DNA of 64,000 nt from Agaribacillus sp965228415 (GCA_965228415.1 OZ245814.1:7316001-7380000), one strand, 5' to 3'. Shown: positions 7,989 through 17,841, counted from the stretch's first letter. Numbers and translations are program-made. The notes: generated by a model from the letters alone, not told the origin.

Positions 7989-9056
7989 TTACATATTTTT
8001 CCTGACCCTTCCGTCTGTCAGCAAGTGCCAGGTGTTACCTTCCGGGCTTTCGAAAATTGCTTCAAACTGGGTCGGGGTAGTGTGGAGGCTAATTTGAGAC
8101 TTGAATTCCAGGATACCAGGAGGAATTTTTAGTTGCTCAATGTTGCCTGTAAACGTTTTATTTTCTTTGAAAAATTGATGCTGCGCATAATAGATCTGGC
8201 GAAGTATCCATTTGTAATTTTCCGCCTTCTTTGGGGTAAATTGGACAGTTTTTGTTCCCACAACATGACTGGAAAACTCAACAAAACCCCAGGTTTCGGG
8301 TTGGTGCATGGCAATAACACCTTGCGGTGACCATACCCAGTTTGATTCGGGAAAGGACTTGCCTGTCTTTGGGTTGATGGACTTGAAGTATCGACCATTT
8401 TTATGATCAAGTTTCCAGTTTACTCTTGAAAAATTCACGCGCCACTGATCCCGGTCCTTGGGGGGACGGCCGGTGGTCTCCTTCAAAACATTCCATGGAA
8501 TGGCCAGTTCAACGGTCCAGTACTCATCAACATCCTCCGGGTTATTGAGCGTTCCCTTGATCCTGATGCCTTTTTTTAGCCCTTTGATGTCCCATGCATT
8601 AATCGCCGGTCCGCCATCGCGATAGGGCTTTACCAGCAATAAGTCCCAGATTGTTCCCAGTGCGTTGATTTCCAATTCATAATATTGGTGGGTGTCACCG
8701 TCGGGATCAATAAATACCTCAAAGTCGTTTTCATGGAAAATAACAGCATCTCGCTGATCGTAAGTAGCCCAAATGTTAGGTTCAAACATTTTTGCCGCAA
8801 TATAAAAATATTGCGCATCCCAAAGCATTTTTGCCTGCGTGAGATACGTTGGCTTAGGTTTCAGATCACCCTCAATGTCCACAAATGGCGATGTCCAGGG
8901 CGCCTTTTGCCAGGCTTCTTCATCCAGTGCCCCGTCGATGGTCAACGTGCGGTCTGTAGTGTAGCAAACATAGGTTTCCCAATTGGGGCTTTGGCTTTTT
9001 GCCATATCAGCTATCAGGTACAATCCCGGGATAAAAAGTAAAAGCTTTAATTTCAT
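7989..9056 (-). CDS. Secreted carbohydrate-binding family 9-like (CBM9) protein
   Basis: A 355-residue protein with a cleavable signal peptide (MKLKLLLFIPGLYLIADMAKSQ). Residues about 32-265 match the CBM9-like fold of Bacteroidota sugar-binding proteins: LTIDGALDEEAWQKAPW near the start, FYIAAKMFEPNIWA, NDFEVFIDPDGDTHQYYELEINALGTIWDL, and the closing WRVNFSRVNWK...YWVWSPQG-type pattern (here SNWVWSPQGVIAMHQPETWGFVEF). It probably binds glycan ends outside the cell or in the periplasm rather than cutting them. It lies 2 bp from the GH92 gene and 1 bp from the glycosidase-like gene, so the three are translationally close-packed. Confidence 0.85.
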   Translation of the reverse strand: MKLKLLLFIPGLYLIADMAKSQSPNWETYVCYTTDRTLTIDGALDEEAWQKAPWTSPFVDIEGDLKPKPTYLTQAKMLWDAQYFYIAAKMFEPNIWATYDQRDAVIFHENDFEVFIDPDGDTHQYYELEINALGTIWDLLLVKPYRDGGPAINAWDIKGLKKGIRIKGTLNNPEDVDEYWTVELAIPWNVLKETTGRPPKDRDQWRVNFSRVNWKLDHKNGRYFKSINPKTGKSFPESNWVWSPQGVIAMHQPETWGFVEFSSHVVGTKTVQFTPKKAENYKWILRQIYYAQHQFFKENKTFTGNIEQLKIPPGILEFKSQISLHTTPTQFEAIFESPEGNTWHLLTDGRVRKNM

Positions 9057-9058
9057 CT

Positions 9059-11323
9059 TTATGGCTTTCGGGTTTCCGTTAATTCAAATTTTAAATGTGC
9101 TCCTTTGACAAGCGTATCATGGTCAATAAAATATCGATTGTATTTTTGGCCGTTTACTTCCAGGTTTTGAATATATACCGCATTGTCCGAGGGTTTGTTT
9201 GTCTCTATGGTTAATTCCTTTCCCTGATAATAGTTAGTATTAAGTGCAATAGTGATCTTATCGAAAGTCGGACTTACAATTGCGTAACTCATATCCCCGG
9301 GGCAGTGCGGGTAAATGCCAAGCATGCTGAATAACAACCATGTAGATAACGTACCGGTGTCGTCATTTCCCGGCAATCCCGCCGGCCCGTCAAAATAGTG
9401 CTTGCGGATCAGTCGATTCACCATTTCCTGGGCCCGCCATTCTTCTCCCTTCACAAAATTAAAAAGAAAAGGGTAGGTGATATCCGGTTCATTGGCCATG
9501 TCATAATTGCCATCGTCAAAACAAAGTTGTAATTCTTTGATAAACCGGGACTTGCCTCCCAGCATTTTGATAAGATTTTTGATATCGTGGGGTACGTAAA
9601 ACCTGTACTGCCAGGCATTGCCTTCTACAAAGCCTATGACCGGTTCAAAATTTGCCCCGGCTTTTGGATTAAATGGCGTCAGCCACTCGCCCTTTTTCAT
9701 GCGAGGCCGCAACATCCCGGTGGAGGGGTCGTAGTAGTTGCGATAGCTGCCCGATTGCTTTAGGAAATAGCGGTAATCCTCCTTCTTATTTAAGGCCCTG
9801 GCCAGCTGGGCAAGATTCCAGTCCGCTATGTTGTATTCAAGCGATGTGGAAACCGTTCCCCAGACATTTTCATAATGATTTTCAGGGATGTAACCCACGG
9901 CGCGGTACTTCCCGATCCCGGGTCTTAATTTATTAAGACTATCCGGGGCGGTAGCAGATTTTTTAACAGCCCCGTAAGCCGTTTGAATATCGAAATCCCG
10001 GATGCCTCTTAAATAAGTGTCGGCAATTACCGGGGTCGCCGGATCTCCCACCATGACAGACGTCTCCATTCCCAGTAACTCCCATTTGGGGAGCCAACCA
10101 CTTTCTTTGTACATGGCGATCATTGATTTTACCATTTGAGACTGAACTTCAGGATAGACCAGCGACAAAAAGGGATGTACATTGCGGTAGGTATCCCACA
10201 ATGAAAAGACTGTATACCTGTTTTCAGAGGTGCTGCCGGTGCCATACTTTTCCATCAAAGGATATTCACCATTCGCATCCTGCAGGATGTTGGGGTGGAT
10301 AAGGGTATGGTACAAGGCGGAATAAAAAATAGTTTTGTCATCCTTACTCCCCCCCTCTACTTTAATGCGCTTCAACAGGTCATTCCATGTCTGCCTGGCA
10401 TCTTGCCGGGTTTTATCAAAATTAAAGTCTGGCTGTTCCTGCTCCAGGTTTTGCCTGGCATTTTCAATACTCACATAGCTTATACCCACCTTGGCATAGA
10501 TAACCTCTTCATTTTCAGTTTCAAAACTGAAATAAGTGCCAATATCATCGCCGGCCAGCTCATATCGGAATTGAGGATATGGTTTAATGGTATCATTGTA
10601 TTTTGTCCACTCGGCTTCCACTCCTTTAAAAGGTGGCATTTTTTTCCAGGCACCAAAATTGACGGCGGACTTACTGAATTTAATGGCAAAATATACCGGT
10701 CGCACATCCTCGGGGTTGTAGCAAAAAGTACCGATCAATTTATGCCCTACGACTTCTGTCTCTGATAAAATTTGAAGTGCGGCACCAGTTTCATTGGTGA
10801 GCCCAAGTCCCAGGTTCAGAATAATATGAGATTGACCTTGAGGGAAAGTATATTTGCTCAAACCCGTCCTCAGTGTAGCGGTCAGCTCGGTTTTAATGCC
10901 ATATTTATCAAGTGTGTGAGCATAATAGCCAGGCGTGGACACCTCGTCCTGATAAGTGCTTCCATAGTTTTCCGGGTTAAGTTCAAGTTGGCCGTGAGTA
11001 GGCATTAACAATATACTTCCCAGTTCCGGGCACCCGACACCACTCAAATTGACATGGGAGTAGCCTGTCAAAAACTTATTTTCGGCCACATAAGGCCTTG
11101 AATGCCATTCACTATCTTTTTCAAATTGATTTTCAGCCCCTTTTTTAAAAGCGGCATTAAACGGCACCACACTTGCCATCCCCCAAGGTCTTACCGGACC
11201 GGGATAGGTGGCTCCGAAGTTAGAGGTACCGATGAAAGGGTTGACAAAATCAACCGGTTCCTGCCCCGGGGCCGCAAGATGGAAAAGTAGCAATAAAAAC
11301 AGTATTCCGTATCCATTTCTCAT
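9059..11323 (-). CDS. GH92 family exo-alpha-mannosidase (copy 1)
   Basis: A 754-residue secreted GH92 enzyme (signal peptide MRNGYGILFLLLLFHLAAPG). GH92 enzymes are calcium-dependent, inverting exo-alpha-mannosidases of the periplasm or surface. Family landmarks: VDFVNPFIGTSNFGATYPG at the N-terminus, FSLWDTYRNVHPFLSL in the (alpha/alpha)6 barrel, FVEGNAWQYRFYVPHD, NEPDITYPFLFNF and GNDDTGTLSTWLLFSMLGIYP. Compared with copies 2 and 3, NEPDITYP replaces the HGN(E/Q)P..H pattern and TLSTW replaces MSAW, hinting at another linkage specificity. It is the second gene of the deoR-led operon, 9 bp after deoR. Confidence 0.93.
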   Translation of the reverse strand: MRNGYGILFLLLLFHLAAPGQEPVDFVNPFIGTSNFGATYPGPVRPWGMASVVPFNAAFKKGAENQFEKDSEWHSRPYVAENKFLTGYSHVNLSGVGCPELGSILLMPTHGQLELNPENYGSTYQDEVSTPGYYAHTLDKYGIKTELTATLRTGLSKYTFPQGQSHIILNLGLGLTNETGAALQILSETEVVGHKLIGTFCYNPEDVRPVYFAIKFSKSAVNFGAWKKMPPFKGVEAEWTKYNDTIKPYPQFRYELAGDDIGTYFSFETENEEVIYAKVGISYVSIENARQNLEQEQPDFNFDKTRQDARQTWNDLLKRIKVEGGSKDDKTIFYSALYHTLIHPNILQDANGEYPLMEKYGTGSTSENRYTVFSLWDTYRNVHPFLSLVYPEVQSQMVKSMIAMYKESGWLPKWELLGMETSVMVGDPATPVIADTYLRGIRDFDIQTAYGAVKKSATAPDSLNKLRPGIGKYRAVGYIPENHYENVWGTVSTSLEYNIADWNLAQLARALNKKEDYRYFLKQSGSYRNYYDPSTGMLRPRMKKGEWLTPFNPKAGANFEPVIGFVEGNAWQYRFYVPHDIKNLIKMLGGKSRFIKELQLCFDDGNYDMANEPDITYPFLFNFVKGEEWRAQEMVNRLIRKHYFDGPAGLPGNDDTGTLSTWLLFSMLGIYPHCPGDMSYAIVSPTFDKITIALNTNYYQGKELTIETNKPSDNAVYIQNLEVNGQKYNRYFIDHDTLVKGAHLKFELTETRKP

Positions 11324-11332
11324 AATTACGCT

Positions 11333-12082
11333 TCAATAAATCTGAACACCTTTTCTCCTGATACTTTCAAGGGAGGTGTGATCAGCTTCCAGTTCTGAAA
11401 TAATAATATCGATGTTATTAGCTTCTTCAATTTTAAATGGCTCCATTCTTCCTATCGAATGTGAAAGACAAAGCGCCACTGTTTTCGAGGAAGATTTTAG
11501 CATGGCTTTTTTTGTCAGTGCTTTGTCCCGGTCGCCTTCCGTAATACCCAGTGTTTCATGTATACTCGATGCTTCTATAAAACACAGATCTGCATGTACA
11601 TCTCTTAGCGCATTCTCAACATCCATCCCAACCGTTACCTTAGATCTTTTGGACAACTGTCCACCCAAAAAAATAGTTTCAACGCCTTTTTGGTGGAATA
11701 ATTTGGAGGCTATGAGCAACGAATTTGTAAAGATGATGATAGCGACATCTTTGGGGATATAGTCCGTCATCATAACGCTGGTGGTTTCACCTTCCAGGAT
11801 TAACACTTGCCCATCGCTGATTAGATTGGCTGCTTTTTGGGCAATTACCTGACGCTCCAGCTTGTCTGTAATATTGTAGTGTTTGATTTCCGCAGGAATA
11901 TTTGGGTTGGCCATAGCACCCCCATGGACCTTTTTGATGTGACCGTGGTTGGCCAGCTCATTAAGGTCTCTCCGTATAGTGTCTTCTGAAACATCCAGTT
12001 TCTTACTGAGGATTGAGGAATACACCTTGTTATGTGTTTTTATTTCTTCAAGTATTATATATTGCCGCTCTTCTTTTAGCAT
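11333..12082 (-). CDS. DeoR-family transcriptional regulator of the mannoside cluster
   Basis: A 249-residue DeoR/GlpR-type regulator. Residues 1-60 hold the winged helix (RQYIILEEIKTHNKVYSSIL; VSEDTIRRDLNELANHGHIKKVHGGA, the family signature). Residues ~75-230 form the sugar-phosphate-sensing DeoRC domain: AANLISDGQVLILEGETTS, IFTNSLLIASKL, and VETIFLGGQLSKRS. Such regulators usually respond to a phosphorylated sugar, here plausibly a mannose or fructose phosphate (inference from context). It is the first gene of the minus-strand operon and faces the plus-strand GH92-GH2-symporter operon across an 886-bp gap, well placed to control both. Confidence 0.92.
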   Translation of the reverse strand: MLKEERQYIILEEIKTHNKVYSSILSKKLDVSEDTIRRDLNELANHGHIKKVHGGAMANPNIPAEIKHYNITDKLERQVIAQKAANLISDGQVLILEGETTSVMMTDYIPKDVAIIIFTNSLLIASKLFHQKGVETIFLGGQLSKRSKVTVGMDVENALRDVHADLCFIEASSIHETLGITEGDRDKALTKKAMLKSSSKTVALCLSHSIGRMEPFKIEEANNIDIIISELEADHTSLESIRRKGVQIY

Positions 12083-12169
12083 ACAACTGCAAATTTTATT
12101 GCCAAATATAATGGTTTTACGCTAAGATGGAAGATAATTTCCGATTGCTTATCCTAAAACCCCACCCAT

Positions 12170-12352
12170 ATCCGCATAAACGTGCACATTTTTTGCGGTT
12201 TTAAATCCTATAATTGGTATGCTTTTTTTTAACAGAACAATAACCAAGTCCTCCCGGAAGACTTGGTATTCACAATTATAGCGAAAAAACATTTCCATGT
12301 ATGCGTTTTTTAGATAAAAATGTGCATGAAACTGCATGTAATTATTGCGGAT
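12170..12352. repeat. Nested imperfect inverted repeat, about 180 bp
   Basis: Three sets of arms are nested: ATCCGCA (12170-12176) with TGCGGAT (12346-12352), TGCACATTTTT (12183-12193) with AAAAATGTGCA (12316-12326), and a 25-bp near-perfect palindrome ACCAAGTC...GACTTGGT (12243-12267) in the middle. The middle and inner pairs share almost the same centre (about 12255). The intervening stretches are only partly complementary. It could fold as a long hairpin, be a decayed MITE-like element, or hold paired operators. Confidence 0.5.
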
Positions 12353-12684
12353 TATTATAAATATATGCGTATATTTATTTGTTTTAATAATAAAAAATCC
12401 CAATATTTAAGATTTAATTCACAGACAAGCTTAAATAGACGCAAAAGTATTTGGGACCTTTGTTAATATTTGCTTGCCAGGCACGCAAGTCAGTGTGCAG
12501 ACAACAGTAAATTGGTAAGGCAGCAGGTGAATTTGATGAATCCCGACAAATGATTCCAAGACGGTGATTGTAAAATACCAACTCAATTACCCATTAGGAA
12601 GGAAATTATCAGATTATAACCATGTGCTTTGTCGCAAATTGGCGGAAATGATGTCATTGCCGTAGCCGTTTGAAGGGTATGTAA

Positions 12685-12708
12685 TTTGTTAATGTTATCC
12701 GTAACAAA
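12685..12708. promoter_or_regulatory. Dyad TTTGTTA-N10-TAACAAA, possible operator
   Basis: Perfect 7-bp arms 10 bp apart, about 260 bp upstream of the GH92 copy 2 start. The placement between two mannoside operons makes a regulator site possible, but no DeoR consensus is known to me for this family member. Chance occurrence in AT-rich DNA cannot be excluded. Confidence 0.25.
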
Positions 12709-12968
12709 CGAGCGAAAGGGGGAAATTCGAATAATTTCCTCCTTTATTTTCAGTTTTATTAGATTTTGGACGTTTAAAACCATTCGAACTTGAATATAGA
12801 TCTTGATTTCAAATATATTTTTATTATAGTTACCTCTTTTATCGCGGCTAAAAGGCCCATTTATCATCTCGTATTAAACGGCCTGTTGGAAGAACGAAAT
12901 TATTTTACCGGGAAAGGGATGAGTTTCGTGGCGATTGCAACTTTGGGAAGGTTTTGCGGTCCGTTAAA

Positions 12969-15242
12969 ATGGTGAGAATGCGAAATATTTATATTATAGG
13001 CTGTTGTTCCTTGTTACAGTTGATTCTATCCTGCACAGGTGTCAAGGAGCAACCTGCATTAGAGGATGATTCACTTGTGCAGTTTGTAGATCCCTTTATT
13101 GGCACAGGTGCTCATGGACATACTTATCCCGGGGCAACTGTGCCATTTGGGATGGTACAACTGAGTCCCGACAATGGTACAGGTGGCTGGGACTGGTGCT
13201 CAGGCTATCATTATTCGGATAGTATTATTGTCGGATTCAGCCATACCCACCTAAGCGGCACGGGCATCGGCGACCTGGCGGATATTTTAGTGATGCCTAC
13301 TACCAGGCAAGTGGATCTGACCAAAGCCATCGGGAACCGAAATGACTATGATTTCAAATCCCGCTTTGATCATGACTCGGAGGAAGCCTCTCCGGGTTAT
13401 TACAGCGTACACTTAAAGGATGTAGCTATTGATGTAGCTTTGACCGCAACAAAAAGAGCCGGATTCCATCGGTATGAATACCCTCAGGGGGAGTCGCGAC
13501 AGGTGGTGTTGGATTTATCTTACAGGGTTAATTGGGATAGGCCTGTTGCAACCGCCCTCAAATTCGAGAATGATACCCTAATTACCGGCTTCAGGTATTC
13601 CGAAGGCTGGGCAAAGGATCAGCGTGTTTATTTCGCAATGGCTTTTTCACGCCCCATCATTGGATATGAAACAGCAGACAGCACCAGCATGCAACCGGCA
13701 GAGACCGAATTTACCGGCGTAAAATTAAAGACATTATTACATTTTGAAAATAGCGACGACCGTGTGCTGCTGCTCAAAACAGGCCTGTCATCGGCATCTG
13801 TCGATGGTGCGTTGAAAAGTCTTAATGAGATACCCGGATGGGACTTTGACGCCGTAAAGGCAAAAGCCGAAAGCCAGTGGGAACAAGAGCTGTCGAAAAT
13901 CAGAATCACCTCAAAGGATACAGCGCTTAAGCGAACTTTCTATACTGCCATGTACCACAGCAATTTGGCGCCGGTTATTTTTTCTGACCTTAACCTGGAA
14001 TATAAAGGTGTCAACGGAAAGGTGATGAAGACCAATGGGTACCAGCGCTATGATATATTTTCATTATGGGATACCTACCGGGCCGCGCACCCGTTGTTTA
14101 CGATTTTGCAACCGGACAGGGTCGATGATATGGTCAATTCCATACTGGCCCATTATCAGGAATATGGCTTGTTACCCGTGTGGTCGTTGTTGGGAAATGA
14201 AACCAATACGATGACGGGCTATCATGCCATACCGGTGATTGCCGATGCGTATTTGAAAGGATTTCGGGGATTTGATATCGAACTGGCATACGAAGCTATG
14301 AAAACCAGCGCTATGCAGAACATTCGAGGGGTACAGTTTTACAAGGAACATGACTTTATTCCCGCCGATCTGGAAGTGGAGTCAGTTACAAAAACGCTGG
14401 AATATGCTTTTGACGACTGGTGCATTGCTCAGATCGCCAGGTCTTTAAATTACCAGGATGATTATAAGTATTTCCTGAAAAGATCTCAAAGCTTCAGACA
14501 TCTGTTTGACAGCGTATCAGGATTTATGAGAGGAAAACTAAGTAATGGTCAATGGAGGGTTCCGTTTGATCCCAAACGATCAGATCACCGTGTGAATACC
14601 GATTATACCGAGGGTAATGCCTGGCAACACACCTGGTATGTGCCGCAGGATGTGCCCGCTCTAATTGATATTATGGGCGGAAGGGATCGATTCATCGCAA
14701 AATTGGATTCTCTTTTTACCATAAGCTCCGATATAACGGGAGAAAATGTCTCTGTAGACATTTCCGGGCTTATTGGACAATACGCTCATGGCAATGAGCC
14801 AAGCCATCATGTTGCCTACCTTTATAATTATGCCGATGCCGCCTGGAAAACGCAGGAGCGGGTTACGGAAATTTTATCGTCTCAATACAATGACAGACCC
14901 GACGGCTTGTGTGGCAATGACGATTGCGGGCAAATGTCAGCATGGTATATTTTCAGCTCACTGGGTTTTTATCCGGTGAATCCTGCCGAAGGCAAATATG
15001 CGATTGGACGACCCCTTCATGAAAAATCAGTCATCCGCTTGTCTGATGGTAAGACCTTTACAGTAACCGCTGAGAATTTAAGTGAAGATAATATTTACGT
15101 TCAATCCGCGGCTTTGAATGGGACCCCCTTGAATGAACCGTTTCTTACACATAACCAAATAATTAACGGTGGGGAGATCGTATTTGTGATGGGTAGCTCT
15201 CCAAATAAAAACTGGAACAGCAGCGTTGATGAGGATAACTAG
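12969..15242 (+). CDS. GH92 family exo-alpha-mannosidase, lipoprotein (copy 2)
   Basis: A GH92 enzyme of about 757 residues. The frame is open from a TTG at 12954, but ATG 12969 (or 12978, MRNIYIIG...) gives a proper lipoprotein signal ending LQLILSC. Landmarks: VQFVDPFIGTGAHGHTYPG, GFSHTHLSGTG, IFSLWDTYRAAHPLFT, YTEGNAWQHTWYVPQDV, HGNEPSHHVAYLYNY and GNDDCGQMSAWYIFSSLGFYP. HGNEPSHH is the pattern of typical alpha-1,2-mannosidases in the family, so this copy is the best candidate for canonical GH92 activity. It opens the plus-strand operon and is followed 48 bp later by a beta-mannosidase. Confidence 0.93.
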   Translation: MVRMRNIYIIGCCSLLQLILSCTGVKEQPALEDDSLVQFVDPFIGTGAHGHTYPGATVPFGMVQLSPDNGTGGWDWCSGYHYSDSIIVGFSHTHLSGTGIGDLADILVMPTTRQVDLTKAIGNRNDYDFKSRFDHDSEEASPGYYSVHLKDVAIDVALTATKRAGFHRYEYPQGESRQVVLDLSYRVNWDRPVATALKFENDTLITGFRYSEGWAKDQRVYFAMAFSRPIIGYETADSTSMQPAETEFTGVKLKTLLHFENSDDRVLLLKTGLSSASVDGALKSLNEIPGWDFDAVKAKAESQWEQELSKIRITSKDTALKRTFYTAMYHSNLAPVIFSDLNLEYKGVNGKVMKTNGYQRYDIFSLWDTYRAAHPLFTILQPDRVDDMVNSILAHYQEYGLLPVWSLLGNETNTMTGYHAIPVIADAYLKGFRGFDIELAYEAMKTSAMQNIRGVQFYKEHDFIPADLEVESVTKTLEYAFDDWCIAQIARSLNYQDDYKYFLKRSQSFRHLFDSVSGFMRGKLSNGQWRVPFDPKRSDHRVNTDYTEGNAWQHTWYVPQDVPALIDIMGGRDRFIAKLDSLFTISSDITGENVSVDISGLIGQYAHGNEPSHHVAYLYNYADAAWKTQERVTEILSSQYNDRPDGLCGNDDCGQMSAWYIFSSLGFYPVNPAEGKYAIGRPLHEKSVIRLSDGKTFTVTAENLSEDNIYVQSAALNGTPLNEPFLTHNQIINGGEIVFVMGSSPNKNWNSSVDEDN

Positions 15243-15290
15243 ATTAACAATTAGACATACAATTATTCAGTATCGCCTTGAAATTAGATA

Positions 15291-17834
15291 ATGACAAAAC
15301 AATCGAGAAACGTACACATTGAGCAGGAAAATGCTACTGCCGGTGCAGTGACGGAGGATATAAAATACCTGACCACCGGATGGAAGTTTAAAGAGGAAGG
15401 CACTGATAATTGGCATCAAGCAACGGTTCCGGGATGTAATTTTACAGACTTATTGGCCAATGAACTTATCGGCGATCCTTTTTATCGCGATAATGAAAAG
15501 CACTTGCAATGGATAGAGAAAAAGGATTGGGTATATGAAACGGAATTTATAATTACGCCAGCGGAATTGGATCATGCCAGGATTGACCTGGTTTGCAAGG
15601 GGTTGGATACTTATGCAACTATTTATCTCAATGACCGAAAAATTGCCAGTAGTGATAACCAGTTTGTAGAATGTGTCACAGAGGTTCGTTCCGATCTGGT
15701 AGCAGGAAAAAATAAGCTGAGAATATATTTTCATTCGCCGATTACCCATGTCAAGGAAAAAGCTGACAAGATTGGCATTACTTACCCGGCCGGAAATGAT
15801 CATTCGGAAGATAAGTTAAGTGTATTTTCAAGAAAGGCGCCCTATCATTTTGGGTGGGACTGGGGACCTAGGTTTGTGACCTGCGGGATCTGGCGGCCGG
15901 TGTTTTTGAAGTTTGTTAAAAATATAAATATAGCAGACGCTTATTTCAAACCGGAAATCATCTCGGAAAACAAAGCCATTATTCATGTTGCCATATCGCT
16001 GACAGCCCAGGAGAAAAGTGAAGCCAAATTGACGATCAGTTGTTTAAATGAGACTTTAAATACAACCAATCACATCGCATTTTTAGAAAAGGGACATAAT
16101 GAAGTAAAGATAAAATTCTCAGTTAATAATTATAAGAAGTGGTGGCCCCGGGGTTTCGGTGAGGCTCATTTATATCATTTTGCCGTCAACATCAAAGACC
16201 ATCATGGCAACACCTGCGCTATTTTTAAAAAGGTTGGCATTCGAAAAATTGAAGTAATTAACAGGCCTGATGAACACGGAGAATCTTTTTACTTTCAGGT
16301 AAACGGCGTTCCCATATTTGCGAAAGGAGCAAATTATATCCCGCAAGATAGTTTTTTGACCAGGGTAGGTGAGGAGCGATATCATCAGCTTTTTGCCGAT
16401 ATATTGGCTGCCAACATGAATATGATCAGAATTTGGGGAGGAGGCATTTATGAGGATGATTTGTTTTACGACCTGGCAGACCAACATGGGATCCTGGTCT
16501 GGCAGGATTTTATGTTTGCCTGTACCCTTTACCCGGGGGATGCATCATTTTTACAAAATGTTGAAAAGGAAGCTATCAGCAACATCAAAAGACTGCGCGG
16601 CCACGCGAGTATTGCTTTGTGGTGTGGAAATAACGAGGTCAGAGTAGGGTGGCATCACTGGGGGTGGCAGGAAGAGTACAATTATTCAAATGATGATCAA
16701 CAATGGTTATTCCGTGATTACAAACATCTGTTTGAGAAATTGTTACCTGAAATTGTTGCCGAGCACGACCCGGAAAGATTTTATTTTCCATCGTCTCCAA
16801 TCAGCAATTTTGAAGAGGAGAAGGATTTTTCGATTGGCGACGTGCACTATTGGGGTGTATGGCACAAAGAAGCGCCATTTAGCGACTATGAAAAATGTGT
16901 GCCAAGGTTCATGAGTGAATACGGCTTTCAGTCATTTCCCATATTCGAAAGTGTTAAAAAATACACCCTTGCCGAAGACTGGGATATCAACTCCCCGGTT
17001 ATGAAATTGCATCAAAAGCATCCCCGTGGAAACCAGCTGATCAAAGATTATTTATTGCAGGATTACAACGAAGCCAGGGATTTTGAATCCTTTCTTTATC
17101 TAAGCCAGATTTTGCAGGCGCATGGGATAAAAATTGCAATTGAAGCGCATCGCAGAAACAAACCTTACTGTATGGGGTCTCTTTACTGGCAATTAAATGA
17201 TTGCTGGCCGGTGGCTTCCTGGTCAGGTATTGATTATTATGGCCGATGGAAGGCTTTGCATTATTTTGTGAAAAAGGCCTTTAAAGATATTTTGGTCAGT
17301 TGCAAGATAGCAGACGACCACCTGAGTACTTACCTGATTTCAGACCGGTTGGAAAATGAAAAAGGTCAGTTGCTTTTACAAATTTTGACCCTTGACGGAG
17401 AGATCATAGCGAACTTAAAAGAAGCGGTGGAGATTAAGGCAAATACGAGCTGCCTTCATAAAAAGCACGACCTGAAAAGGCTGATAGGTAATAATGATAT
17501 CCATAATTTGGTCATCTATGCCGGGATTGAGATTAAAAATGAACTAATGAGTGAGAATATTTATTATCTTGTGCCGACAAAGAATCTAATGTTGCAAAAG
17601 CCTGCTATCAAATATTCCGTAAAACACGAAGAGGGCCAATTGAAAGTGCTGTTACATGGTGATGTGTTGGTGAAAAACCTGTATTTGTGTTTTGATGGGT
17701 TATCAGGCAATTTTTCTGATAATTTTTTCGATTTAATGCCAAAAAAAGAAAAAGAAGTTACCTTTCCATTTGCTTCAATGCACAACGGAAATATCCCAAA
17801 ATTGAAGATGACGTCGGTAGTAGATACCTATTAA
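15291..17834 (+). CDS. GH2 family beta-mannosidase, cytoplasmic
   Basis: An 847-residue GH2 protein without signal peptide, so it should act in the cytoplasm. It has the beta-mannosidase order: N-terminal jelly roll (GWKFKEEGTDNWHQATVPG, typical of family start), immunoglobulin-like middle, then TIM barrel. KAPYHFGWDWGPRFVTCGIWRPV is the beta-mannosidase signature that separates it from beta-galactosidases. The acid/base is E449 in ALWCGNNEVRVGW; the nucleophile is E543 in MSEYGFQSFP. It would split beta-mannosides such as Man-beta-1,4-GlcNAc after import. The next gene, the SSS symporter, begins 7 bp downstream. Confidence 0.94.
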   Translation: MTKQSRNVHIEQENATAGAVTEDIKYLTTGWKFKEEGTDNWHQATVPGCNFTDLLANELIGDPFYRDNEKHLQWIEKKDWVYETEFIITPAELDHARIDLVCKGLDTYATIYLNDRKIASSDNQFVECVTEVRSDLVAGKNKLRIYFHSPITHVKEKADKIGITYPAGNDHSEDKLSVFSRKAPYHFGWDWGPRFVTCGIWRPVFLKFVKNINIADAYFKPEIISENKAIIHVAISLTAQEKSEAKLTISCLNETLNTTNHIAFLEKGHNEVKIKFSVNNYKKWWPRGFGEAHLYHFAVNIKDHHGNTCAIFKKVGIRKIEVINRPDEHGESFYFQVNGVPIFAKGANYIPQDSFLTRVGEERYHQLFADILAANMNMIRIWGGGIYEDDLFYDLADQHGILVWQDFMFACTLYPGDASFLQNVEKEAISNIKRLRGHASIALWCGNNEVRVGWHHWGWQEEYNYSNDDQQWLFRDYKHLFEKLLPEIVAEHDPERFYFPSSPISNFEEEKDFSIGDVHYWGVWHKEAPFSDYEKCVPRFMSEYGFQSFPIFESVKKYTLAEDWDINSPVMKLHQKHPRGNQLIKDYLLQDYNEARDFESFLYLSQILQAHGIKIAIEAHRRNKPYCMGSLYWQLNDCWPVASWSGIDYYGRWKALHYFVKKAFKDILVSCKIADDHLSTYLISDRLENEKGQLLLQILTLDGEIIANLKEAVEIKANTSCLHKKHDLKRLIGNNDIHNLVIYAGIEIKNELMSENIYYLVPTKNLMLQKPAIKYSVKHEEGQLKVLLHGDVLVKNLYLCFDGLSGNFSDNFFDLMPKKEKEVTFPFASMHNGNIPKLKMTSVVDTY

Positions 17835-17841
17835 TTTAATT

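Larger units (their letters stand above)
12083..12968. other. Long divergent intergenic region between deoR and GH92 copy 2
   Basis: No credible gene lies here. The AT-rich region must carry the promoters of both mannoside operons. I see nested inverted repeats in 12170-12352, a dyad at 12685-12708 (TTTGTTA and TAACAAA, 10 bp apart) and a hairpin at 12721-12739 (GGAAATT and AATTTCC, 5-bp loop). Two minus-strand reading frames (12149-12403 and 12583-12867) have no recognisable family and low-complexity, AT-driven composition, so I do not call them genes. No clear TAnnTTTG promoter was found. Confidence 0.6.

Noticed and set aside
10295..10765. Plus-strand 156-residue frame inside GH92 copy 1
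   Set aside because: Antisense shadow of a strongly conserved enzyme; it has no domain of its own.
12149..12867. Two minus-strand frames (84 and 94 residues) in the divergent region
   Set aside because: No family signature, composition follows AT content, and the first overlaps the inverted repeats.
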